A DNA stretch of 64,000 bases from Candidatus Kurthia intestinigallinarum (GCF_003991225.1 NZ_JTFC01000031.1:558001-622000), one strand, 5' to 3'; positions 8,671 to 17,404 are shown, counted from the stretch's first letter. The notes: generated from the letters alone by a model not told the origin. Numbers and translations are program-made.

Positions 8671-9183
8671 ATGAATTATGGTATTGTTGCTTTTCCATCA
8701 AAAGAATTACAAGATTTTGCGAACTCTTATCGCAAACGTTATGACTCACACTACGCACAGATTCCGCCGCATATTACATTGCGCTCAGCTGGTGAGGCCA
8801 ACGACACAACGTTACAAGAGCTTGCAGAACAACTGCATGAATCAGCTAGTCAGTTAAAACCGTTTGAAATTCATATTGGAAAAGCGAGTTCATTCTCACC
8901 TGTTACAAATGCGATTTATCTAAAAATCGATCCAACACCTGAGCTAGAAAACATCCATGAACTGCTATATAAAGAGCCTTTTGGTGGTCAACCACCACAT
9001 AAATTTGTGCCACATATTACATTAGCACAAGGGCTATCTGCTAGTGAGCACGATGACATTTTCGGTCAAATTGGGATGGGAAATATCGATTTCACAGAAA
9101 CAATTAGCCGCATTCATTTACTTTACCAACTAGAAAATGGTTCTTGGTCAGTTTACGAAACGTACCGTTTACGAGGTGAGTAA
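8671..9183 (+). CDS. yjcG: 2H phosphoesterase superfamily protein, YjcG-like
   Basis: Member of the LigT / 2'-5' RNA ligase-like 2H family, 170 residues. The two catalytic HxT tetrapeptides are intact: PPHITLRSA and VPHITLAQG. ATG 8671 has AAGGAGG 10 bases upstream; the longer frame from 8593 would add 26 residues without family similarity. The gene sits between yjcH and yjcF as in Bacillus. Likely acts on a cyclic or 2'-5' phosphodiester bond in RNA or a nucleotide, but no substrate can be named. Confidence 0.92.
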   Translation: MNYGIVAFPSKELQDFANSYRKRYDSHYAQIPPHITLRSAGEANDTTLQELAEQLHESASQLKPFEIHIGKASSFSPVTNAIYLKIDPTPELENIHELLYKEPFGGQPPHKFVPHITLAQGLSASEHDDIFGQIGMGNIDFTETISRIHLLYQLENGSWSVYETYRLRGE

Positions 9184-9184
9184 T

Positions 9185-9628
9185 TTGCAAGATGTCATTG
9201 TCAAAATCGCACAATCTGAGCAAGAAAAAGAAGATGCCTTTTTTATTCGAAAAGAGGTATTCGTTAAAGAACAAGGACTTCCATTGCCACTTGAAATGGA
9301 TGACCTCGATAAAATTGCGACACATATTGTTGCTTATTATAATGAGTCACCAATCGCAGCAAGTCGAATTATCGTTGATGAGAAATCATACAGCGTAAAA
9401 GTCGAACGTCTTTCGGTACTACCGAAATTTAGACGTAAGCAAATTGGTGTCCAAATGATGCAGACAATCGAAGCATTTATCCGTGAAAATTTCCCGAATG
9501 TCTCTTTAATTAAAATCCATGCACAAATTCATGCGATTCCCTTTTATGAAAAGCAAGGATTTCGCGTCACATCGCCCGAGTTTATGGATAATTATATTCC
9601 GCATCGTGCGATTGAAAAAGAAATTTAA
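9185..9628 (+). CDS. yjcF: GNAT family N-acetyltransferase, YjcF-like
   Basis: Acetyl-CoA-dependent N-acetyltransferase of 147 residues. VERLSVLPKFRRKQIGVQMMQ is the GNAT motif A with the Q/RxxGxG/A acetyl-CoA loop (RKQIGV); HAQIHAIPFYEKQGF is motif B with the usual Tyr. I start at TTG 9185, one base after the yjcG stop and 6 bases after the GAGGTG ribosome site; frames starting further upstream would overlap yjcG deeply. Third gene of the operon. The acceptor amine is unknown. Confidence 0.87.
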   Translation: MQDVIVKIAQSEQEKEDAFFIRKEVFVKEQGLPLPLEMDDLDKIATHIVAYYNESPIAASRIIVDEKSYSVKVERLSVLPKFRRKQIGVQMMQTIEAFIRENFPNVSLIKIHAQIHAIPFYEKQGFRVTSPEFMDNYIPHRAIEKEI

Positions 9629-9633
9629 ACATG

Positions 9634-9676
9634 CAAAGGCAGAAATCGTTTAGTAACGATTCCTGCCTTTTTTGCG
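9634..9676 (+). terminator. terminator of yjcHGF
   Basis: Stem AAAGGCAG...CTGCCTTT with an inner AATCGT/ACGATT helix and a T run. Confidence 0.85.
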
Positions 9677-9681
9677 CATAG

Positions 9682-9708
9682 AAAAACCTGTAGCAACCCG
9701 CTACAGGC
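9682..9708 (-). terminator. terminator of the 9717 gene
   Basis: Stem CCTGTAGC/GCTACAGG with a five-base loop and TTTTT on the minus strand. Confidence 0.8.
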
Positions 9709-9716
9709 ATATATAA

Positions 9717-10019
9717 TTATGCATATGCATTGATAACAAAGCCTTTGCCAACAATTTCTGCCGTCGACATTGGTTTTGGTCGATACCTGACTACTTCTTC
9801 TGTAGAGGTAGCAGTAGGAACGGGAATATGCTGACGGCGTTTTTCACGCTCTTGCTTCATCAACAAGCGCTCTTGCTGTCTGCGTACCTCCGCATGAAAA
9901 CGCTGCTGTGCCTCTACTGCTTGCACCCCTTCAATATAAGTAAAACGCTGATCTTTCAAAGCTAAACGATTAGCATAATCCGCATACTGCAACGGTGTGG
10001 TCGGTAAAATATAGCCCAT
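9717..10019 (-). CDS. small hypothetical protein, charged coiled-coil centre
   Basis: Unrecognised 100-residue protein. I start at ATG 10019 (MGYILPTTPLQYADYANRL), which has AGAAAGGAGG upstream; the frame extends to 10124 but the extra 35 residues have no ribosome site and run into the terminator. The middle (about residues 30-60) is a highly charged helix rich in Gln, Arg and Glu (AEVRRQQERLLMKQEREKRRQ), likely a coiled coil. No signal peptide or membrane segment. Monocistronic, flanked by terminators. It looks like a conserved Bacillales small protein, but I cannot give a function. Confidence 0.75.
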   Translation of the reverse strand: MGYILPTTPLQYADYANRLALKDQRFTYIEGVQAVEAQQRFHAEVRRQQERLLMKQEREKRRQHIPVPTATSTEEVVRYRPKPMSTAEIVGKGFVINAYA

Positions 10020-10113
10020 ACTAACTACCTCCTTTCTGTAATTTATTATTCCTTCTGAAGAGGTTTTACAAACTAGGTCTATGTTCCATTTTTCATTATT
10101 AGTTCTAAGGAAA

Positions 10114-10161
10114 TAAAAAAACACAGGAAAGTATATTTCTCAATACTTTCCTGTGTTTTTT
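10114..10161. terminator. strong bidirectional terminator after mgtE
   Basis: Sixteen-base stem AAACACAGGAAAGTAT/ATACTTTCCTGTGTTT with T runs on both strands. Confidence 0.85.
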
Positions 10162-10162
10162 A

Positions 10163-11539
10163 TCACATCAACTTATCTATGAATAAAGTTGCGATACCTA
10201 AATAAATTAAAATACTTGTAATATCATTTAATGTCGTAATAAATGGACCGGATGCAACAGCAGGGTCAATTTTCATGCGGTCCATCACTAATGGAATCAA
10301 TGTTCCCGCAACGGTTGCAACAACAATCGAGCAGCAAATGGCAACACCGACAAGCGCGCCAAGAAGTAGCTCATGTTGCCAGAAGAATACGATACCAAGC
10401 GCAATGACACCACATACAAGCCCCATAATAATACCCGTAAGCAGCTCTCGAATGACAAGTTTCATTTTACTTTCTTCTTCGACATCCCCTGTCGCAATAC
10501 CACGAACAGCAACGGCTAGTGCCTGCGTACCACTATTTCCGGATGTACCGCCAATCAGTGGAATAAATGCTGCAAGTAACGCGACTTTTGCTAAAGTGCC
10601 GGTAAATAAATCGATTAAATTGGCCGTAATCATGCCTAAAAATAATAAACAAACAAGCCAAGGCAATCGTTTTTTTGCCGCTGAAAAAGGACTTTTATCG
10701 AAGGTTTCCATATCAGATACCCCGGCAAGTTTTGAGTAATCCTCGCCCGCTTCTTCATCGATAACATCGATAATATCATCGACGGTAATAATCCCTAAAA
10801 TTTCATTGCGTGAATTAACAACTGGTAACGCCACAAAGTTATAATCACGCATCACTTGTGCGACATCCTCTTGGTCATCTGTTACTTGTGCGCTCACGAC
10901 ACGCTCGTTTCGAATGTCTCGAATAAGCGTATCTTCTGACGCCACAATTAAATCTCTTAATGACAAAACGCCCGTCAATCGATTGCGGTCGTCTACCACG
11001 AAAATATAATAAATCATTTCTGCATCAGGTGCGGCATTACGCAAAATCGTCATCGCTGAGCGAACGGTCGAGTTCTCTGCAACGGCAACATATTCTGTCG
11101 TCATTAAGGCACCTGCTGTATCTTCTTCATAATGTAATAATTCTCGAATGTCTTGTGCAGATTCTGAGTCCATCATTTTTAAAAAATGACTTGTTTGGTC
11201 TTGGTCCAGCTCATTTAATACGTCGACAGCATCATCGGTATACATTTCCGATAGCATTTCTGCCGCATAGCTTGGCTCCATTTCTGCGATAAAGATTGGG
11301 TATTCCTCATCATCTAACTCAATCGCCTCAAAAATCGTTGCCAATTCTTTTGGGGACAAATATTGATAGATGATCTGACGTATATCAGGCTCCACCCTTT
11401 CATAAAATTGACCTTGATCGTATGGGTGAAGGTCTAAAAATTCTTCGCGAAACAGCACAATTTCTCCTTCTGTCAAAAGTGAAATCAAGCGCGCTTCATC
11501 AAATGCTTCTTCTTGACGGTCCTTTAGCTCTTCTACCAT
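10163..11539 (-). CDS. mgtE: magnesium transporter MgtE
   Basis: Mg2+-gated magnesium channel of the plasma membrane, 458 residues. In order: the cytosolic MgtE_N helical domain (about 15-125, acidic, with YTDDAVDVLNELD), two CBS domains (about 125-255, with TEYVAVAENSTVRSA and VVNSRNEILGIITVDDIIDVID), the plug helix, and five membrane helices with the pore signature GGTSGNSGTQ (about 330-340). I start at ATG 11539, which has AAAGGAGGGG 5 bases upstream. A second in-frame ATG at 11593 also has GAGGAGG close by and would add 18 residues. No M-box is visible in the short leader (see findings). Confidence 0.94.
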   Translation of the reverse strand: MVEELKDRQEEAFDEARLISLLTEGEIVLFREEFLDLHPYDQGQFYERVEPDIRQIIYQYLSPKELATIFEAIELDDEEYPIFIAEMEPSYAAEMLSEMYTDDAVDVLNELDQDQTSHFLKMMDSESAQDIRELLHYEEDTAGALMTTEYVAVAENSTVRSAMTILRNAAPDAEMIYYIFVVDDRNRLTGVLSLRDLIVASEDTLIRDIRNERVVSAQVTDDQEDVAQVMRDYNFVALPVVNSRNEILGIITVDDIIDVIDEEAGEDYSKLAGVSDMETFDKSPFSAAKKRLPWLVCLLFLGMITANLIDLFTGTLAKVALLAAFIPLIGGTSGNSGTQALAVAVRGIATGDVEEESKMKLVIRELLTGIIMGLVCGVIALGIVFFWQHELLLGALVGVAICCSIVVATVAGTLIPLVMDRMKIDPAVASGPFITTLNDITSILIYLGIATLFIDKLM

Positions 11540-11646
11540 ATTGTCCCCTCCTTTCGGATAACACGTTTCTTTGAACAAGGCTAATACTAACATTTTCCTC
11601 CTCGTTTGTTAACTCCCTAAAAATACGCGTTTTTGGATTTCTACAC

Positions 11647-11678
11647 AAAAAAGAGGCACGTATAAACGGCCTCTTTCA
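11647..11678 (-). terminator. terminator of the yjbL-yjbO operon
   Basis: Stem AAGAGGC/GCCTCTT followed by a run of T on the minus strand, between yjbO and mgtE. Confidence 0.8.
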
Positions 11679-11681
11679 TTT

Positions 11682-12575
11682 CTATACTAATAATGACTGC
11701 ATATCTGCTGGCAATGTTGTATGCCATTCGAGTGATTGCTTTGTTAAGGGATGCTTTAAGTGTAAACATACACAATGAAGCGCCTGGCGAGGTATCGCAT
11801 CTCGCTTACCTCCATATAAGTCATCGCCAACAAGCGGGTGACCGATATGCTTCATATGCACACGGATTTGATGTGTACGTCCGGTATGTAGGCGTAGGCG
11901 GACATGCGTCATCGGCTCACCTTCATGCACGAAACGACGTAACACGCGGTAATCGGTATGCGCATGCTGCCCATCCTCGCGTACCATTCGTTCAATGATG
12001 CTATTCTCTACACGACCAATTGGCGCAATAATAGAGGCCTCATCTTCTGTGACGTGCCCGTGTACAATCGCCTCATACTCACGAAAAATCTCATGTGCCT
12101 GCTGTTGTGCGCTCATTATATGATGAATATGACGATGCTTTGCAACACACATCAGACCCGATGTATCACGATCTAGCCGGTTGACAACATGTACAGTTGA
12201 AGGAATATTTTTCGCTTTGAAGTAGCCTGCGACAATCGCCGCGGTGCTACCCTCTAAATGCACATGTGATGGAATCGTACTTTGATAAGGTGCTTTATTT
12301 AAAATTAACAGTTCATTATCTTCATAAATGATGTCTAAATCACCTTGTTGAGGCACTAAGCCTTCACTCAGCTCCTCGCGAGGAAACTTTACAACAACCG
12401 TATCGTTCGCCTCTAAACGATAGCGCACGTTTTGCTCCTGACCATTCACAGTTATTTCGCCACCATGAAATTTAATCGCTGTTAATGCTTTTTTTGAAAT
12501 GCCATATCCCTGCAGTGCACTTCTTAGTAAGACTGGTTCTTTTACTGTAAATGTAATCGTATATCGGTTATCCAT
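11682..12575 (-). CDS. yjbO: RluA/RluD-family pseudouridine synthase (YjbO-like)
   Basis: Converts specific uridines of rRNA or tRNA to pseudouridine; 297 residues. An N-terminal S4-like RNA-binding segment (about 12-75, with ITVNGQEQNVRYRLEANDTV) precedes the catalytic domain, whose active-site aspartate is in VNRLDRDTSGL (about 133). LHTGRTHQIRVHM is the conserved downstream motif. It starts 2 bases after nadK with AAAGGACT as ribosome site, and is last in the operon yjbL-yjbM-nadK-yjbO, the B. subtilis order. The exact target base is not predictable here. Confidence 0.92.
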   Translation of the reverse strand: MDNRYTITFTVKEPVLLRSALQGYGISKKALTAIKFHGGEITVNGQEQNVRYRLEANDTVVVKFPREELSEGLVPQQGDLDIIYEDNELLILNKAPYQSTIPSHVHLEGSTAAIVAGYFKAKNIPSTVHVVNRLDRDTSGLMCVAKHRHIHHIMSAQQQAHEIFREYEAIVHGHVTEDEASIIAPIGRVENSIIERMVREDGQHAHTDYRVLRRFVHEGEPMTHVRLRLHTGRTHQIRVHMKHIGHPLVGDDLYGGKRDAIPRQALHCVCLHLKHPLTKQSLEWHTTLPADMQSLLV

Positions 12576-12577
12576 AA

Positions 12578-13384
12578 TTAGTCCTTTAAATCACTGTCGA
12601 TAAATGAATCATGTACACGTTGCCAGAATGGAAATGCCTTGTAGCGCGCAAAACGAACTTTTTCTTTTGCGACACGATACTCGATGGATTTCACATTTTT
12701 ATGTAGCAATTGCACGTGGTCAACGGTTACCATGAAATCTTCCGCTTTAACGGGCTTTAATAGGCAATGATGATGTGATGGCAATACAAGTGAAGAGCCG
12801 ACTGTACGGAATACACGGTTATTAATTGAGGCCATTTCTGTTAGTTGTAATGCCTCAAGAGATGGATGCAAAATCGCCCCACCAAGTGCCTTATTATACG
12901 CCGTACTGCCAGATGGCGTTGATACACATAAACCATCACCACGGAAGCGTTCAAAGCGACGTCCATTTAAAACAACGTCCATCACAAGAGTTACTTCTGA
13001 TGATTTAACCGTTGATTCATTTAACGCTAAATACGTAAAACTTTCTTCTGAGTCACGGTAATTCACCGTTACTTCAAGTAATGGATACTCGCTAATGCGG
13101 TATTCACCTTTTGCGATTGAAATAACAAGCTTCTCAATATCATTTGGCTGCCAATCCGCATAAAAGCCTAGGTGCCCTGTATGAATGCCGACAAACGCAA
13201 CTTCTGACAACATATGCGTATAGCGGTGGAACGCGTGTAATAGCGTGCCATCACCCCCGATGGATAGCACGATATCTGGTTTTTCTTCATCTAGTTCTAA
13301 GCCAAAATCGGTTAAATAACCAATCGCTCGCTCCATTAACTCATTTGATTGTGGATCATTGCGTGATTGTACGGCAAACTTCAT
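12578..13384 (-). CDS. nadK: NAD kinase
   Basis: Phosphorylates NAD to NADP in the cytosol; 268 residues, family size. The ATP-binding glycine motif [12 protein letters not shown] (about 42-53), LNESTVKS and the [16 protein letters not shown] block with the conserved Asp and Thr are present. Its ATG overlaps the yjbM stop as ATGA (13381-13384), so the two are translationally coupled; AAGGGGGA lies 8 bases upstream. Corresponds to B. subtilis NadF/YjbN by sequence and neighbourhood. Confidence 0.95.
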   Translation of the reverse strand: MKFAVQSRNDPQSNELMERAIGYLTDFGLELDEEKPDIVLSIGGDGTLLHAFHRYTHMLSEVAFVGIHTGHLGFYADWQPNDIEKLVISIAKGEYRISEYPLLEVTVNYRDSEESFTYLALNESTVKSSEVTLVMDVVLNGRRFERFRGDGLCVSTPSGSTAYNKALGGAILHPSLEALQLTEMASINNRVFRTVGSSLVLPSHHHCLLKPVKAEDFMVTVDHVQLLHKNVKSIEYRVAKEKVRFARYKAFPFWQRVHDSFIDSDLKD

Positions 13385-14061
13385 ACATTTTCCCCCTTAT
13401 CCTGACCACTCTCGCCACGAACAACTGGCTTAGAGGCCTCCTTGTATTCTGTAAAATAGGCTTGTGCTTCATGAATTTCGTCGCGAATTTGCGACATCTC
13501 TTCATCGAGGCGAAAAGCCGCTTCAGCAGCACTTTGTAGACGTTCGGAAATCTCCGATGGAAAAACGCCCTTATATTTATAGTTTAATGAATGCTCAATA
13601 GATGCCCAGAAATTCATCGACAATGTACGAATTTGAATTTCTGCTAAAATAATCATTTCCCCCTGAATCGTCGCCACTGGGTACTCGACTACAATATGAT
13701 ACGAGCGATAACCACTCGGCTTAGCATTCGTAATATAATCTTTTTCTTCAACGATTTTTAAATCGTGACGCTGACGCAGTAACTCCAGTACAGTCGGAAT
13801 ATCATCGACAAACTGACACATTACACGAACGCCCGCAATGTCTTGCAGCTCATGTGCTAATCGTTCTGATGGCTCAAACACCAAGCCCTTCGATAACGTT
13901 TTATCGTAAATACTCGCTAGTGGTTTCACGCGTCCCGTTACGAACTCAATTGGTGACGTTTCGTTATTACGCTGAAACTGTGTACGAATACCTTTTAGCT
14001 TAATCTTTAACTCATCAACGGCTTGTTTATAGGGCTGTAAAAACCGATCCCATTGTCCCAT
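13381..14061 (-). CDS. yjbM: small alarmone synthetase (RelP/SasB-like GTP pyrophosphokinase)
   Basis: Makes (p)ppGpp from ATP and GDP/GTP without a hydrolase domain; 226 residues against 211 in B. subtilis SasB. The RelA_SpoT synthetase core spans about 45-165, with [36 protein letters not shown]-like [15 protein letters not shown] and the [17 protein letters not shown] block. ATG 14061 has AGGGGGAC upstream. Second in the yjbL-yjbM-nadK-yjbO operon and coupled to nadK. The last 30 residues are charged and specific to this protein. Confidence 0.93.
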   Translation of the reverse strand: MGQWDRFLQPYKQAVDELKIKLKGIRTQFQRNNETSPIEFVTGRVKPLASIYDKTLSKGLVFEPSERLAHELQDIAGVRVMCQFVDDIPTVLELLRQRHDLKIVEEKDYITNAKPSGYRSYHIVVEYPVATIQGEMIILAEIQIRTLSMNFWASIEHSLNYKYKGVFPSEISERLQSAAEAAFRLDEEMSQIRDEIHEAQAYFTEYKEASKPVVRGESGQDKGENV

Positions 14062-14079
14062 GACAAGTCCCCCTAATTC

Positions 14080-14463
14080 TTAGGCCTCGCTTAAAATGCT
14101 CGCAAAGGCTTCCTCAACAGCATGTGAAAAAGCTTCGCCATAATTCGAGTTGCCTTCAATATTGTATACTAATCCTTCTAATTCATCTCGGAAATTTGTC
14201 AGAACAGCTTGTTGAGTTCCCCACGATAAGATAGGGTCTTCATCTGAAGCTAATACTTCGACGAGTTGAGGCCACACGTCTTCGTCAAATAATACATAGC
14301 TATAGCCTTCACCATCATCCATTAAATAAATGAATGTCATATTATCTGAATCTGTAATCATTTGTCCAGCTGGAGTCAGCTGTCCTTGTGGCAATGTGTT
14401 TAAGTTAAAGTGTACAACTGAGTTTTCTGTTGCTGCAGACGCAGCCTTTAATAAATTACGCAA
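14080..14463 (-). CDS. yjbL: UPF0738 protein, YjbL-like
   Basis: Conserved Bacillales protein of unknown function, 127 residues, acidic, no signal peptide or membrane segment. Central FIYLMDDGEGYSYVLFDEDVWPQLVEVL and the C-terminal SHAVEEAF stretch are family-like. It starts with TTG 14463; GGGAAG lies about 8 bases upstream and there is no better start. First gene of the yjbL-yjbM-nadK-yjbO operon, divergent from yjbK, the same arrangement as in B. subtilis. Identification rests partly on that context. Confidence 0.82.
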   Translation of the reverse strand: MRNLLKAASAATENSVVHFNLNTLPQGQLTPAGQMITDSDNMTFIYLMDDGEGYSYVLFDEDVWPQLVEVLASDEDPILSWGTQQAVLTNFRDELEGLVYNIEGNSNYGEAFSHAVEEAFASILSEA

Positions 14464-14571
14464 ATGCCTATCTTCCCTTCCATGAATATCCTAATTTATT
14501 TTACCATATTCTAAAGGCCTTTTTCACAAGAAAGAGTGGGTTTTGGCATTTTCCAAATTTGAAAAAGAACG

Positions 14572-14577
14572 TATAAT
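14572..14577 (+). promoter_or_regulatory. probable -10 element of yjbK-cwlQ
   Basis: Consensus TATAAT 28 bases before the yjbK ATG; the -35 (TTTTCC at 17 bp) is poor. Confidence 0.4.
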
Positions 14578-14604
14578 TAATTTTTAACGAGAGGATGATG
14601 TGAA

Positions 14605-15198
14605 ATGTCAAAGGAATTAGAAATTGAATTTAAAAATATGCTAACAAAAGAGGAATTTGAAGCATTGAAAAACGCTTTTCAATTAACAAAGGAAAATTTT
14701 CATACACAGGCTAATCATTATTTTGATACGGCAGATTTTGCCTTACGCAATCAAAAATGTGGCTTGCGTATTCGTGAGGTGGCAGACCGCTTTGAATGTA
14801 CATTAAAAGAGCCTGCTGGTGGTATCGGCTTATTAGAGACTACCGACTTATTAGCTGAAGCTCACGTCCGTGCAGTGCTAGCGGGTAATGCCGTCATCGA
14901 TGCAAAAGAAGTGCATGAACGACTTGCAGAACGTAGTGTGAATGAAGAAAATTTACAACTTCTAGGTACACTTTCAACAACTCGTGCCGAAATAAACTAT
15001 AAAGGTGGGTTACTCGTACTCGATCACTCAATTTATGCTGATACAGAAGATTATGAGCTTGAGTATGAAGTAATCGATGAAGCAGCTGGTAAAGTAATTT
15101 TTACCGAGCTGCTAAAAGAATACGGCATTGCAACACGTCACGCACAAAAGAAAGTTGCGCGCTTCGTCGGTGCAATGAATCGAAAGAGAGGGATTTAA
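14605..15198 (+). CDS. yjbK: CYTH-domain triphosphatase-like protein, YjbK
   Basis: Triphosphate-tunnel metalloenzyme family, 197 residues. The N-terminal signature EIEFKNMLTKEEF is the family ExExK motif (E-I-E-F-K), and the rest of the tunnel is marked by HYFDTADFALRNQKCGLRIRE, ECTLKEP, LDHSIYADTEDYELEYEV and the C-terminal ATRHAQKKVARF. ATG 14605 has GAGAGG about 10 bases upstream. First of two genes with cwlQ (3-base gap). Likely substrate is tripolyphosphate or a nucleoside triphosphate; not determinable from sequence. Confidence 0.92.
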   Translation: MSKELEIEFKNMLTKEEFEALKNAFQLTKENFHTQANHYFDTADFALRNQKCGLRIREVADRFECTLKEPAGGIGLLETTDLLAEAHVRAVLAGNAVIDAKEVHERLAERSVNEENLQLLGTLSTTRAEINYKGGLLVLDHSIYADTEDYELEYEVIDEAAGKVIFTELLKEYGIATRHAQKKVARFVGAMNRKRGI

Positions 15199-15201
15199 TC
15201 T

Positions 15202-16029
15202 TTGGACGTTTCTGCCATTCAATCACTGATTCAAGCTCAGGCCCTGCAATCAGTTGGTAGTGCTTACGGAAGTTCATCTGACACGTCATCAACGAATACA
15301 ACGGACTTTTCTGCACTCCTTAGCCAGGCGCTTGGAACAACTTCATCACGCAATACATCACAGTCACTTGGGCTAACAAGTAGCCTTAGTAATACTGCAT
15401 CACAAACAGGCGATGTTACTACCGCATTAACGCAATTATTATCAGCAGCAAATCATTTCGCAACGACCGCACAGCAGTCCGGCATTGATTTATCGTCACT
15501 TGCTAACGTGCTAGGCTCAACCGCTGCACTGTATAACGGCTCAACCGCTGCCTATACACCTGCTAGCGTTCAAGCCACAGCTACGAATTCTGTAGCTACA
15601 CAAGCAACGACACCGTCAACGACCGATTCCGTTGCATCAACATCTACAGGCCCTACAACGCAATACGATGCTATCATTCAAAAGGCTTCCCTTACATACG
15701 GAATTCCTGAGAAAATGATTAAAGCGGTTATTAAACAAGAGTCGAATTTCAATACAAACGCGACAAGCTCTGTTGGCGCAGCAGGTCTAATGCAATTAAT
15801 GCCCGCGACAGCACAGTATCTTGGCGTAACGAATACACGTGATGCAGAACAAAACATTATGGCTGGCACAAAATACTTAAAACAAATGTATGATAAATTT
15901 GGTAGCTATGAGCTGATGCTCGCTGGCTACAATGCCGGCCCGGGTAATGTTTCAAAGTATGGTGGTATTCCTCCATTCAATGAAACACAAAACTACGTCT
16001 CAAAAATCATGACAAATTACAACGCTTAA
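15202..16029 (+). CDS. cwlQ: lytic transglycosylase, CwlQ/YjbJ-like
   Basis: Peptidoglycan-cleaving SLT enzyme of 275 residues. The N-terminal 150 residues are low-complexity Ser/Thr/Ala/Gln-rich with no recognisable signal peptide; the C-terminal ~120 residues are the Slt domain, with the catalytic glutamate in AVIKQESNFN, then SSVGAAGLMQLMPATAQ and LAGYNAGPGNV. It starts with TTG 15202, preceded by AGAGAGGG and only 3 bases from the yjbK stop. B. subtilis YjbJ (CwlQ) has the same neighbours. Export would need a non-classical route; flagellar or spore cell-wall remodelling are only guesses. Confidence 0.92.
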   Translation: MDVSAIQSLIQAQALQSVGSAYGSSSDTSSTNTTDFSALLSQALGTTSSRNTSQSLGLTSSLSNTASQTGDVTTALTQLLSAANHFATTAQQSGIDLSSLANVLGSTAALYNGSTAAYTPASVQATATNSVATQATTPSTTDSVASTSTGPTTQYDAIIQKASLTYGIPEKMIKAVIKQESNFNTNATSSVGAAGLMQLMPATAQYLGVTNTRDAEQNIMAGTKYLKQMYDKFGSYELMLAGYNAGPGNVSKYGGIPPFNETQNYVSKIMTNYNA

Positions 16030-16030
16030 A

Positions 16031-16076
16031 AACGAAGGAAAAGCTACCTTATCGGTTCTTTTCCTTCGTTTTTTCT
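16031..16076 (+). terminator. terminator of yjbK-cwlQ
   Basis: Thirteen-base stem AACGAAGGAAAAG/CTTTTCCTTCGTT and TTTTT. Confidence 0.85.
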
Positions 16077-16127
16077 TATTTTCCATCAACAAGCAATTGT
16101 CTATGTTTTATAGAAAATACCATTTGT

Positions 16128-16156
16128 TTGAGAAATTATGTACCTGTTGATAAAAT
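16128..16156 (+). promoter_or_regulatory. candidate SigA promoter of yjbI-spxH
   Basis: TTGAGA (16128-16133), 17 bp, TAAAAT (16151-16156), 32 bases before the yjbI ATG. Confidence 0.55.
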
Positions 16157-16188
16157 AGAATTACAGCTAAAGCAAAGGAGCATCCCAT

Positions 16189-16584
16189 ATGATTCAAAAA
16201 CCGATTATTCCATATGAGGAGATTGGTGCCGAAAAGCTTTCGGATTTAATCGATTCTTTTTATTCGAAAGTAGCGAAAAATCCAAAGCTAAAGCCAATAT
16301 TCCCTGATGATTTAACAGAAACTGCCCGCAAGCAAAAACAATTTCAAACACAATACTTAGGTGGGCCTAATATATATACTGAAGAACACGGACATCCAAT
16401 GATGCGCGCACGTCACATGAATTTCGAAATTACACCTGAACGCGCACAGGCATGGCTTGAATGCATGTATGAGGCAATGGACGAGGTAGGTTTAGACGGT
16501 AAATTCCGCGAAATCTACTACAAGCGTCTTGTTTTAACTGCACACCATATGATCAACGCTGAGGATCCAAACGAGGAGGTATAA
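16189..16584 (+). CDS. yjbI: group II truncated hemoglobin, YjbI-like
   Basis: Heme protein of 131 residues with the 2-on-2 globin fold. The proximal histidine is in MRARHMNF (His76), the distal-pocket Trp in AQAWLECM (about 89) is typical of group II, and FYSKV supplies the B-helix tyrosine. ATG 16189 has AAAGGAG upstream. It shares an operon with spxH (3-base gap), as in B. subtilis, where YjbI has been linked to oxidative protein repair; the physical link to the Spx system suggests a redox-stress role. Confidence 0.93.
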   Translation: MIQKPIIPYEEIGAEKLSDLIDSFYSKVAKNPKLKPIFPDDLTETARKQKQFQTQYLGGPNIYTEEHGHPMMRARHMNFEITPERAQAWLECMYEAMDEVGLDGKFREIYYKRLVLTAHHMINAEDPNEEV

Positions 16585-16587
16585 ATC

Positions 16588-17403
16588 GTGGCAAATGTAC
16601 AATTTGTGACTGAGCAAGTAGCACCATCAACTACTTCCTTTAATAAACCAATCGAACTTTATGTATTTGTGGACTTATTACATCCTGGCAGCTGGCACTT
16701 ACAATCGACAATCCGTCGCTTACAAGTGCGCTACGGTCATTATTTTACACTCCGTTTTATTTTAAGCACGGAGCTTGCATCGTTGAATACTGCTTGCCAA
16801 CAACTTAATAGCTCTCCATCAGATTCTGACTTAATCGATGTTTCACATCCTGTCTTGCCGTCAATTGCTGTGAAAGCAGCCGAATTACAAGGAAAAAAAG
16901 CAGGCTATCGTTTCTTAATGAAACTACAGGAATATGCGATGATCAATGCAAAAAATGTCTGCTCTTGTTCCACATTAAATGAAATTGCTGAACAATGTCG
17001 TTTAGATATGATGGAGTTTAAGTCCGACTTCCGTTCGATGGAAGCAACACGCGCATTCCAAAGTGATTTATGTGTGACGCGTGAAATGGAAGTAAATGAA
17101 GTGCCTAGTTTTGTCTTTTTCAATGAAAATATTGAAGATGAAGGATTAAAAGTATCTGGCTCTTATGACTTTGAAGTGTATGAGCATATTTTAGAGGAAA
17201 TGGTGGACGAACAATTAATTCCAACGAATCCTCCAGAACTAGAAATTTTATTTAAACAGTATCAAACATTATCTACTGAAGAAGTAGCAGCGATTTATAA
17301 TATTCCTGAAAAACTGGCTGAGCGCGAACTAAAAAAACGTATGCTACAGCAAAAGATTTCACGCCTTGCCTGTGATAGTATGTCACTGTGGCAACTCAAA
17401 TAA
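16588..17403 (+). CDS. spxH: ClpXP adaptor SpxH (YjbH), cysteine-less variant
   Basis: DsbA/FrnE-like thioredoxin-fold adaptor that in Bacillus delivers Spx to ClpXP. 271 residues; family blocks PIELYVFVD, KAAELQGKKAGYRFL, DEGLKVSGSYDFEVYE and the C-terminal winged-helix-like tail are clear. Where Bacillus proteins have a CxxC (DPLCPECW), this one reads DLLHPGSW (residues 30-36), and the N-terminal His/Cys-rich patch is also missing. The start is GTG 16588 with GAGGAGG upstream; no in-frame extension could restore the patch. Neighbours yjbI, roxS and pepF fix the identity. Spx itself is at 21814-22212. Confidence 0.92.
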   Translation: MANVQFVTEQVAPSTTSFNKPIELYVFVDLLHPGSWHLQSTIRRLQVRYGHYFTLRFILSTELASLNTACQQLNSSPSDSDLIDVSHPVLPSIAVKAAELQGKKAGYRFLMKLQEYAMINAKNVCSCSTLNEIAEQCRLDMMEFKSDFRSMEATRAFQSDLCVTREMEVNEVPSFVFFNENIEDEGLKVSGSYDFEVYEHILEEMVDEQLIPTNPPELEILFKQYQTLSTEEVAAIYNIPEKLAERELKKRMLQQKISRLACDSMSLWQLK

Positions 17404-17404
17404 A

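Noticed and set aside
14605-15198. Adenylate cyclase (CYTH domain) function
   Set aside because: The ExExK signature is shared by triphosphatases and cyclases; the Bacillus YjbK context and size favour a triphosphatase-like protein.
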